Below, piece after piece: positions 1 to 5,191 of a stretch of DNA of 5,191 bases. The notes beneath the pieces are model-generated. The model did no database searches. It was given only the letters and a program-made list of their open reading frames with translations, and was not told the origin of the DNA. A program made the translations under genes and the position numbers. This stretch comes from Oligoflexia bacterium (GTDB taxonomy: Bacteria > Bdellovibrionota > JAFGOL01): positions 1 to 5,191 of the forward strand of contig JAFGOL010000193.1 of the NCBI GenBank assembly GCA_016926495.1, in the 5' to 3' direction. Within the stretch, counting starts at the first letter, position 1; every line of letters begins with the position of its first letter.

Positions 1-422
1 ACCTTGTTCTCCGGGAGGTCTGTTTTAACTCCTGTTTCAATTTTTTCAGACCGCCTGCCCGCGCTTTTTTCAGCCTTGTATTTAACCGTTACAAGGTCCA
101 GTCCTCTTTTAAGGCTGTCCATGTCCGAAGCGCAAACAACGGCGATAATACGGCCAGTATACTGAACGTCTTTCCGGGACAGCATGTCAAAAAGGGTTTT
201 GTTGTCCTTTTCCGTGAATATGGTAACCACCCCGTCGAGACGCAGGGCGTTGCTTACGTCCAGGGACTCTATTTCTGCAGGGTCGCCGCCGTATACAAGG
301 GGCTTTACGTGCAAAAGGTCCTGGGGGTAATAATCAGTCGCGAATTTATACGCGCCCCTTACCTTTCTGGAAGCCGTGATTGACGGAAAGGGCTTGCCTA
401 TTACATCGAGGTATTCCTTCAC
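1..422 (-). CDS. Molybdenum-hydroxylase large subunit (xanthine dehydrogenase/aldehyde oxidase family), N-terminal part only
   Basis: I translated this by hand: 140 codons are present and the gene continues past base 1. The protein opens VKEYLDVIGKPFPSITA (GTG start), followed by SRKVRGAYKFATDYYP. This matches the usual opening of molybdopterin-binding subunits (IGKpvpRiDa..KVtG.akYa.D). Later come DVSNALRLDGVVTIFTEKD (about residues 56-74), like 'alalpGVvaVlTaeD', and VQYTGRIIAVVCASD (about 87-101), like 'VryvGepVAaVaAe'. Together these are the a/b hammerhead domain that precedes the cofactor-binding part. No 2Fe-2S domain precedes it, so this would be a separate large subunit working with small FeS and FAD subunits. 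Family members hydroxylate purines, aldehydes or related compounds; the substrate cannot be told here because the active-site region lies outside the window. The match is divergent: the usual G-[DEQ]-P is GRI, and the common RSPHPHA stretch is absent. The GTG start overlaps the TGA of the upstream gene (GTGA) and has a good ribosome binding site, so translational coupling is likely. Confidence 0.72.
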   Translation of the reverse strand, partial: MKEYLDVIGKPFPSITASRKVRGAYKFATDYYPQDLLHVKPLVYGGDPAEIESLDVSNALRLDGVVTIFTEKDNKTLFDMLSRKDVQYTGRIIAVVCASDMDSLKRGLDLVTVKYKAEKSAGRRSEKIETGVKTDLPENK

Positions 423-2785
423 CTTTTGCCTTTCCTTTTTTTGACTATAAGAAGCCTGGCCTTTGTATGCCCGGACAACCTCTTTTTTCCGTTAACATGA
501 TCATAAGAGGAAAGGCGCCAGTAAAAGTTTCCGTTTGGAAGGTTCAGCGAAAGCTCCGTGCCTGTGGTCGCGTGTTTTTTTGTACGCCGGAATTTTTTAT
601 CCATGGAGAGTTCAAGAACATAACCTTCTGCGCCGCGGGTTTCGTTCCATTTAAACACGGAATTGCCTTTTTTTATTATTTTTCTGTTGTAAGGATAAAC
701 AATGACGGGTATGCCCGGCTTCTGCGGTAGTACGGTAAATGAATACACCCTGCCCCATGACGAGCCTTTTTTTCTCAGCCTGAAAAAACAGTCTCCTTTT
801 TCCGGTTTTATGTACGCTACCTGGGATTTCGATTTTCCTGATCCGGCAATATTCAGGAAATTGGCGTCCTTGGAATACTGGTACTCTGTTTCAGAGCCTG
901 TTTTTTTCCATTTTACAAGCATCCTGCCCTTATCGTTAAGTGCCGCGGCGGACTTGTCGGTCGGGAACAGTAACGGCGGAGCGTCGTTGATACTGACTGT
1001 AAACTCTATCTTTTGGGATTTCGCGCAGGGTCTGGTATCCGCGCTGCCGCAAAATCCGGTTGCTTCCAGCGTGTTGGTCCCTTTTTTAACGCGGACCCTG
1101 GCGGAAATTGTTCCGGGCTTGGAAATGACCGGCCCCTTGCCGGAATTCACGGTAAAGGAAATTTTACTTACGCCTTCGGGAGTTTCCCATTCAACCGGAA
1201 ACAGCATCTTTTTGGCCTTGGCGGCATCAAGTATGTATGATTCAAAATTTACAGGGCTTGTAATATTAATATTGATAATTTCCGAGATACTGAAATTTCC
1301 GCTTTTTCCCGCCAGCTTCCTGTTGTTGTTAAAAAGCGCGGACAGCTTGACAAAATACTCTCGTTTTGGAAGCATATCGGCAATTACAAACGGATTTTTC
1401 CCGCTGTAAGCAACCGTGGCGTTACTGAAAGAAGGATTATCGGCTATTATCATGCTGTACGTCCTGACCAGGGGCAGCGTGCTCCATTTGATCAACAGCA
1501 GGTTTTCGTCCGGACTTACGGACGCGCCTTCGGAGGGAATATGCATGACAAGATCGTGCTCGTTAAAAACGTTGAAGCTTCTGATATTTGATTTTAATTC
1601 GCCTGAGCTTACCTGCCAGAAGAATTTTCCGGCCCCGAAAGTCTGGTAAGGATCGTCGTACCTCAGGCTGTTGCCTTCGGCGATCTCGCTCTTCTGAACG
1701 ACTTCCGTCATGTCCGGTTTTTTAGCGATAGTAAGGTATGTTTTCCCGCTGCCGCCCTGTATCCGGTTCCACGAGAATGTTACCGGAATATCCGCGATAA
1801 TGTCGTTATTCTGCGGCAGCACCGGGGTTATCCTGTCCTGCTTTACTATTTCAAATTCGCATATCCTGCTTGAGTTTTTAATATTTTTTGAATCCAGCAC
1901 GCGCCAGTAATATTTCCCGTCGGTAAGGGCGGAAGACGTGAACTTGTCAGAAAACCCGTCCGAATAAAAAACAAGCTGCTGGAAAGACGCGTTGTTGGAT
2001 ATTTCAACGCGTTTTTTAGCAAGGAACGGGGCGTTTATTTCGAGGTTTATGTTTTTTTGTGTTTCGTTTTGCATAAGTTCAATTATGTCGCCGCAGGGAA
2101 ACACTGCCCTGTATTCCATGTCCCCTGATTCAAAAGTGCCTGTCTGTATGAATATATCGTTTTTCCGGGTGTTTTCGGAAACGTCACCGGTTTCGGGATC
2201 AAGGCAATAGACGATCTCCCTGTTAACCTCCAACTGTACTGGCTGTGGTGCTGCGGTCGTTTGCAGAAAGGTTTTTCCGATATTGCTTGTATAGGGTTTT
2301 AACCCTATGCATCCCCATAGTATTTTAATTGAAAAAGCCGATCCCTGGTGCATTGAAAGGCCTACGGCGGAATTTCCGTCCAGGGCGAAAAGAAGGTTTT
2401 GAGGAATGGAAAGCAGCAACCTGTCCCCGGGCTTATGCACGGCGATTTCCGTATTGACCTTGATCACCGTGTCCTTGATCAGGGGCTCCCATGTTTTTTT
2501 ATTTCCTTCCTTTATGACCGCGAGCCCTTTTCCCCCGCTGATAAACGCTTTTGGTTCGGAAGACGCTACCGAAACTGACGCCGGTTGTTCATTGCTTTTT
2601 GGCGTTTTACGGGTTGTTGCCGTACGCGCCGGCCCTCCCTGCCTGTACATTTTTTCAAGTATAGGAAAAAATATCATATTAAGCGCGATAATAATGACTA
2701 CGTATACGAGCAGCCTTATTTTAACGCCCTTGCTCATGTTCCCAGGTTTTAGCTTTTGAAGTATATTCCTGATTTTAGAAATCAA
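419..2785 (-). CDS. Membrane-anchored FecR-domain protein with about six Fn3/Ig-like repeats
   Basis: A 788-residue protein of unknown exact function. A basic N-terminus (KLKPGNMSKGVKIR) precedes a single hydrophobic segment at about 23-42, so the N-terminus should be cytoplasmic and the rest exported but anchored in the inner membrane. After a Thr/Pro/Ser-rich linker (about 50-80) comes a FecR-like region at about 84-145 (TWEPLIKDTVIKVNTEI, then LLFALDGNSAVGLS). Repeats follow at about 248-314, 316-406, 410-500, 505-598, 601-686 and 691-783. Most carry an early [FIV]xW (FSWN 337, IKWS 432, VEWE 531, VKWK 624, FKWN 711) and several a late aromatic strand (YYWRV 292, FFWQV 388, FYWRL 754). Such repeats usually bind proteins or glycans. 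The C-terminus is strongly basic (VKKRKGKR). The TTG start at 2785 overlaps the end of the barrel gene by 11 nt and has a G-rich ribosome binding site. ATG at 2737 (Met17) is an alternative with a poorly spaced site. The FecR call is moderate; the repeat architecture is clear. Confidence 0.85.
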   Translation of the reverse strand: MISKIRNILQKLKPGNMSKGVKIRLLVYVVIIIALNMIFFPILEKMYRQGGPARTATTRKTPKSNEQPASVSVASSEPKAFISGGKGLAVIKEGNKKTWEPLIKDTVIKVNTEIAVHKPGDRLLLSIPQNLLFALDGNSAVGLSMHQGSAFSIKILWGCIGLKPYTSNIGKTFLQTTAAPQPVQLEVNREIVYCLDPETGDVSENTRKNDIFIQTGTFESGDMEYRAVFPCGDIIELMQNETQKNINLEINAPFLAKKRVEISNNASFQQLVFYSDGFSDKFTSSALTDGKYYWRVLDSKNIKNSSRICEFEIVKQDRITPVLPQNNDIIADIPVTFSWNRIQGGSGKTYLTIAKKPDMTEVVQKSEIAEGNSLRYDDPYQTFGAGKFFWQVSSGELKSNIRSFNVFNEHDLVMHIPSEGASVSPDENLLLIKWSTLPLVRTYSMIIADNPSFSNATVAYSGKNPFVIADMLPKREYFVKLSALFNNNRKLAGKSGNFSISEIININITSPVNFESYILDAAKAKKMLFPVEWETPEGVSKISFTVNSGKGPVISKPGTISARVRVKKGTNTLEATGFCGSADTRPCAKSQKIEFTVSINDAPPLLFPTDKSAAALNDKGRMLVKWKKTGSETEYQYSKDANFLNIAGSGKSKSQVAYIKPEKGDCFFRLRKKGSSWGRVYSFTVLPQKPGIPVIVYPYNRKIIKKGNSVFKWNETRGAEGYVLELSMDKKFRRTKKHATTGTELSLNLPNGNFYWRLSSYDHVNGKKRLSGHTKARLLIVKKRKGKR
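429..436 (-). promoter_or_regulatory. Ribosome binding site for the molybdenum-hydroxylase gene
   Basis: On the minus strand AGGAAAGG runs from 436 to 429, six bases before the GTG at 422-420. This purine-rich Shine-Dalgarno-like block lies within the last codons of the FecR/Fn3 gene. It supports the GTG as the true start, because there is no nearby ATG in that frame and the protein family alignment also begins here. Confidence 0.55.
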
Positions 2786-4451
2786 ATCTTACCCCCAGAT
2801 AAGCGCCTTTGTTGGAAATGGAAGAGCTGACAGAAGATATGCTAGTTGTGCCCGTACCCAGATAAGAAGTCCTGTAATTATCGTACATCATGCCCAGAAA
2901 AAGTCCGTACAGCCTGTGTACCCTGTATGAAACGTAGATATCGAATCCGAAAATCGAATTGTCGTATTGGGAGGCTGTGGTGCCCGGAGCTTCGGCAAGG
3001 CCGTTGAAGAAAACAAGATAACCTTTAAAACCGACCGCGACCTTGTTGTCAACCGGAATATCCGCGAATATACCGGTATAAAACCCCCTGTACCTTTTGT
3101 TTGTATGTATCGAGTCTGCCGGGGCCGAGTCCGTAAAAAACGATGCGCGCTTGAATCCTGCCTTGAAACCGACGACAACGTCGTCTATGTAATGCTTGTA
3201 ACCACCGACAAAATAAAGGTCGTTGAAGGAGGAATTAAAACTGGAGGAAACGCCGCCTTCGGGCGTGAACGTGTGAATCTGGTACATAAAAAACATTTCA
3301 ACGAACCAGCTTCTTGTAAGCAGGAGTTCGGCGTCAAATCCGAACCCGGGCGAAAACCTGGCAGTGGATTTATGGACCTGGTTGTCACTGCCCACTACGC
3401 TGTAACCTATATGCATAAACCTTAGCACCGGGCTTACGTGGCCCAGTATTGTTTCGCTGCCCGTCGTCTCCGCCTGTACGGGCTCACTCGTTTTTTGAGG
3501 CTGGCCTGATATTTTCGTGAATGATTCGGGTTCTTCCGCCTTTATTTCATTCAGAACTATGGTTGCGTTGTCGGTAAGCGAATCACGCATGATCTTGTGG
3601 GAATCAAGCACCTTCCAGTTTTTTGATTCTTCCGTTACCCTTGCGAAGCTGATCCATTCATCGGCTTTCATAATCTTTATTGTGCCGATCCTGGCCCTGG
3701 TAACCGAGAGAATGGTTCCGAGATAAGGATGCTTTACCGTGCGAACGATCCTGTAAACAGGAAGACTGATACCTTCCCTCATGCCCTGTTTTGTTCCTAT
3801 ATCGATGGTCACCTTGTCGTCAAACCTGCTTGTAACAAGCGCCAGGTAAGGGAGCCTTAAAAGTATGCGGTCCGCGAATTCCCTGACCTTGTTGTCCAGA
3901 TCTTTTTCCTCTCCGCCGAGTTCTATGACCCCGGTTTCCTGGATATATCTTTCCGCTGTTTTTGCTATGTAGATGACGCCGTCAAGCCTCATCGTGTTTT
4001 TGTTTTTCAGGGTCCTTATGTGTAAAACGCCGTCAATATTCGTAACGCTTCCTATATGGGAGACCTTTTTTATGACTTCGTCGCTGAAAAGGTCAATCCC
4101 GGTCTTGCTTACCTCCGTGCCCGTAAGCTCGAACCTTTTATTGTTTTTAAAATATTTTTTAAGGGCCTGCATTATCAGTCCCGAATAAATTCCGTCGGTA
4201 TTGTCTGAAAGCAAAACATAAAGCTTTTTTATCGCGAGCTTTCTTTCAAGCTCCATGGGCTGGCTTGTATCCGGTGTTTGTATGATGAGTTCGGTTGACG
4301 ACAGGTTGCGGAAATCCGGACTGTCCTGTATTGATGATTCAATATCCCCGATGTTGTCTTCAACGGATTTGGCGTCCCCCGCGTCCTGCGCCCGGACGGC
4401 GGTTACCGGCACAAGTAGCAATAATATCAGTATAATACCCCTCACATACAT
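2775..4451 (-). CDS. Secreted protein with FlgT/TolB-N-like periplasmic domains and a C-terminal outer-membrane beta-barrel
   Basis: A 558-residue protein of no named family that I recognise. Residues 1-21 form a signal peptide (hydrophobic IILILLLLVPV, likely cleavage after AVRA). Residues 22-70 are acidic and Ser-rich. Residues about 72-200 look like the alpha/beta fold of FlgT, CsgG or TolB-N proteins (KKLYVLLSDN, then LIMQALKKYFKNNKRFELT, and later VIYIAKTAERYIQETGVIEL). Residues about 200-275 resemble the small C-terminal beta domain of FlgT, with DIGTKQGMREGISLPVYRI and IGTIKIMKADEWISFARV. A polar linker (about 285-335) leads to about 335-558, which shows roughly ten amphipathic strands rich in Gly and aromatics and ends GVRFDF, the terminal Phe expected of a BAM-inserted barrel. 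It heads the operon and its stop overlaps the start of the FecR/Fn3 gene, so the two proteins probably act together. The ATG at 4451 has no visible Shine-Dalgarno sequence; GTG at 4445 is an alternative. Function is unknown; a pore, assembly or scaffold role is inference. Confidence 0.85.
   Translation of the reverse strand: MYVRGIILILLLLVPVTAVRAQDAGDAKSVEDNIGDIESSIQDSPDFRNLSSTELIIQTPDTSQPMELERKLAIKKLYVLLSDNTDGIYSGLIMQALKKYFKNNKRFELTGTEVSKTGIDLFSDEVIKKVSHIGSVTNIDGVLHIRTLKNKNTMRLDGVIYIAKTAERYIQETGVIELGGEEKDLDNKVREFADRILLRLPYLALVTSRFDDKVTIDIGTKQGMREGISLPVYRIVRTVKHPYLGTILSVTRARIGTIKIMKADEWISFARVTEESKNWKVLDSHKIMRDSLTDNATIVLNEIKAEEPESFTKISGQPQKTSEPVQAETTGSETILGHVSPVLRFMHIGYSVVGSDNQVHKSTARFSPGFGFDAELLLTRSWFVEMFFMYQIHTFTPEGGVSSSFNSSFNDLYFVGGYKHYIDDVVVGFKAGFKRASFFTDSAPADSIHTNKRYRGFYTGIFADIPVDNKVAVGFKGYLVFFNGLAEAPGTTASQYDNSIFGFDIYVSYRVHRLYGLFLGMMYDNYRTSYLGTGTTSISSVSSSISNKGAYLGVRFDF
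2791..2796 (-). promoter_or_regulatory. Ribosome binding site supporting the TTG start of the FecR/Fn3 gene
   Basis: GGGGGT on the minus strand lies five bases before TTG (2785-2783), inside the last codons of the upstream gene. It resembles the GGAGGT core and is better placed than the GGGA that sits only two bases before the alternative ATG at 2737. It therefore favours the TTG start, but the difference is modest. Confidence 0.4.
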
Positions 4452-4473
4452 ATAGCCAATAATATAACCGTAA

Positions 4474-4502
4474 TTTATAAAACGCCATACTAAAATTGAG
4501 AA
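4474..4502 (-). promoter_or_regulatory. Possible promoter of the barrel-FecR-hydroxylase operon
   Basis: On the minus strand TATAAA (4479-4474) could be a -10 box. At 17 bp spacing the matching -35 position reads TTCTCA (4502-4497), a weak match. Transcription would begin near 4467, leaving a leader of about 16 nt. A second AT-rich candidate, TATATT (4466-4461), would give an almost leaderless message. The region is AT-rich overall, so chance matches are likely and this is offered only as the best candidate. Confidence 0.2.
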
Positions 4503-4549
4503 TGATCAGGTTGATTAATTTACCGCTTCTACGCTCATCCTGCTTGTTT

Positions 4550-4559
4550 TTTGATCAAA
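4550..4559. repeat. 10-bp perfect palindrome TTTGATCAAA
   Basis: This perfect palindrome sits about 100 bases upstream of the barrel gene's start, between it and the REP-like repeat. Another TGATCA occurs at 4503-4508. Such short AT-rich palindromes can be operators, but they also arise by chance, and no regulator gene is present in the window to pair with it. Confidence 0.25.
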
Positions 4560-4574
4560 TTTTATCACATGGTT

Positions 4575-4610
4575 TGCAGGATGCCGGCATCAAGTCTGAC
4601 CCCACCTGCA
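4575..4610. repeat. REP-like nested inverted repeat downstream of the transposase
   Basis: TGCAGG (4575-4580) is the exact reverse complement of CCTGCA (4605-4610). Between them lie a perfect palindrome GATGCCGGCATC (4580-4591, sharing one base with the outer arm) and the block CAAGTCTGACCCCA (4591-4604). On the strand of the transposase the block reads TGGGGTCAGACTTG. As single-stranded DNA this would fold into a hairpin with a GATG/CATC stem and a CCGG loop inside a six-base-pair outer stem. It ends 35 bases from the transposase stop codon. REP-associated transposases act on such small imperfect palindromes, and I recall the TGGGGTCAGACTTG string recurring beside solitary transposases of this type, though I cannot verify that here. 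It has no T-tract, so it is a poor candidate for an intrinsic terminator. Confidence 0.5.
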
Positions 4611-4644
4611 TTTTACCCGCTGCCTGCTGAATTTCTTTCCCCGG

Positions 4645-5184
4645 TTATATTGTTGCCGGACTGCCTTTATTTTTTCTATCCCTGTACTTGATAAAACCGC
4701 CCGCTTCAAGGCTATTCTCAAACAGGTAATAAAACGTATTAAGGTAATCCCTTCCCCAGCTTACTATTCTGGAAAAAGGACGGGCATCCCAGAAATTTTT
4801 TATTTCGCCAGTCAGCTTGGCGCTGCCTTTTTCCGCGCCCAGGGCAATTCTTGCGATTCTTCCCGAAACACTCCTTATAAATTTGCCGTAGGAATCCCTG
4901 TACTGAAGCTTTAAAAGCAAATGGATATGGTTGGAATTGATGGAAAAATCATAGAGCCTGATATCAAATAATTTTGCGTGCCTGTTGATTATGTCCCTGA
5001 TCTTTACGACTTTATCTTTACACAAAAAAGATCTGCCGCCCTTTGCCATTGATGATCTTAATGTAATATGCATTGCCGATTTTGTTGTAAGGGGGCGCGC
5101 TGTTTTGGGATGAGATTTTTTGCCTCCGAATTTATCGGGAACTTTTTTAAATATTTTTGCATCAAAAACTAATTGCTTTTCCAT
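4645..5184 (-). CDS. HUH/Y1-family transposase, REP-associated (RAYT) type
   Basis: A 179-residue protein of the Y1 transposase superfamily (Transposase_17), which nicks and joins single-stranded DNA at hairpins through a tyrosine. The HUH metal-binding motif is intact: NHIHLLLKL with His86 and His88. The likely catalytic tyrosine is Tyr152 (or Tyr153) in NTFYYLFENSLEAGG, which corresponds by position to the YIYINP region of E. coli RayT/YafM; the usual NP is NS here. Upstream, SAMHITLRSSMAKGGRSFL (36-54) matches the first beta strand of the solitary group often annotated just as 'transposase'. A basic stretch (about 11-30) precedes it. Length fits the family, and nothing suggests truncation, so it may be functional. 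The gene stands alone, with no TnpB. The ATG has no visible ribosome binding site in the seven bases before it, and the frame stays open to the window edge, so the true start could lie further upstream. Confidence 0.85.
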   Translation of the reverse strand: MEKQLVFDAKIFKKVPDKFGGKKSHPKTARPLTTKSAMHITLRSSMAKGGRSFLCKDKVVKIRDIINRHAKLFDIRLYDFSINSNHIHLLLKLQYRDSYGKFIRSVSGRIARIALGAEKGSAKLTGEIKNFWDARPFSRIVSWGRDYLNTFYYLFENSLEAGGFIKYRDRKNKGSPATI

Positions 5185-5191
5185 ATAGCAG

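Larger units (their letters stand above)
4575..5191 (-). mobile_element. Partial RAYT/IS200-like element: transposase plus its 3' REP-like end
   Basis: The transposase gene and the hairpin repeat 35 bases behind it are grouped here as one probable element. Its other end lies beyond base 5191, so neither the element's limits nor a matching repeat on the far side can be seen. IS200/IS605-type and RAYT elements lack terminal inverted repeats and target duplications and instead use subterminal hairpins, which is consistent with what is visible. Confidence 0.4.

Noticed and set aside
419..446. A run of seven A residues on the minus strand near the end of the FecR/Fn3 gene, from which a -1 slip would read straight into the molybdenum-hydroxylase frame.
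   Set aside because: The frame is indeed open, but a good ribosome binding site and a GTGA overlap already explain how the second gene is translated. A fusion of an exported protein to a molybdenum-hydroxylase subunit would make little sense.
702..1409. A long plus-strand open frame of 235 codons opposite the FecR/Fn3 gene.
   Set aside because: It lies wholly within the antisense of a well-supported gene. Its translation is an antisense by-product with no recognisable domain.
2967..3425. A plus-strand open frame of 152 codons opposite the barrel gene.
   Set aside because: It is antisense to the barrel-coding region, shows no family features, and is best explained as a shadow of that gene.
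4501..4520. TGATCAGGTTGATT as an FNR/CRP-like operator.
   Set aside because: The arms do not form the TTGAT-N4-ATCAA arrangement; only about four bases pair on each side, which is expected by chance in AT-rich DNA.
4580..4591. GATGCCGGCATC palindrome as an intrinsic terminator for the transposase.
   Set aside because: It is not followed by a T-tract on the minus strand; the following bases read CTGCAAACC. It fits a REP-like hairpin better.

Overview
The window reads as a piece of a bacterial chromosome with a two-membrane (Gram-negative-type) cell envelope. One gene encodes a protein with a signal peptide and a C-terminal beta-barrel-like half ending in Phe. Its neighbour encodes a protein with one membrane anchor and a very large exported part built from fibronectin-type-III-like repeats. 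FecR/Fn3 proteins of this shape are familiar to me from spirochaetes and from several uncultivated lineages, but the phylum cannot be fixed from this sequence. Base composition looks moderate (mid-40s % G+C by eye). All four supported genes lie on the minus strand, so the order of reading is from high to low coordinates.

Layout in the direction of transcription. First, 5184-4645 is a small HUH/Y1-type transposase of the solitary REP-associated (RAYT) kind; its 5' side runs off the window. Second, 4644-4452 is the only intergenic gap (193 nt). It holds a REP-like inverted repeat just behind the transposase (4575-4610) with a CAAGTCTGACCCCA block inside it, a 10-bp palindrome (4550-4559), and the presumed promoter region of the next operon. 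Third, 4451-2775 encodes a 558-residue secreted protein: signal peptide, a FlgT/TolB-N-like domain, a small beta domain, then a predicted outer-membrane barrel. Fourth, 2785-419 encodes a 788-residue membrane-anchored protein with a FecR-like domain and about six Fn3/Ig-like repeats; its TTG start lies inside the end of the preceding gene. Fifth, 422-1 is the first 140 codons of a molybdenum-hydroxylase large subunit (xanthine dehydrogenase/aldehyde oxidase family, a/b hammerhead domain), starting with a GTG that overlaps the stop of the FecR/Fn3 gene.

The last three genes overlap one another (11 nt and 4 nt), so they very probably form one translationally coupled operon. The first two encode a plausible envelope-spanning pair: an outer-membrane barrel with a periplasmic domain, and an inner-membrane-anchored periplasmic protein. 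Why a molybdenum-hydroxylase subunit follows them is not explained by the sequence and is the most unusual aspect of the gene order. No rRNA, tRNA, CRISPR array, convincing intrinsic terminator or riboswitch was seen.
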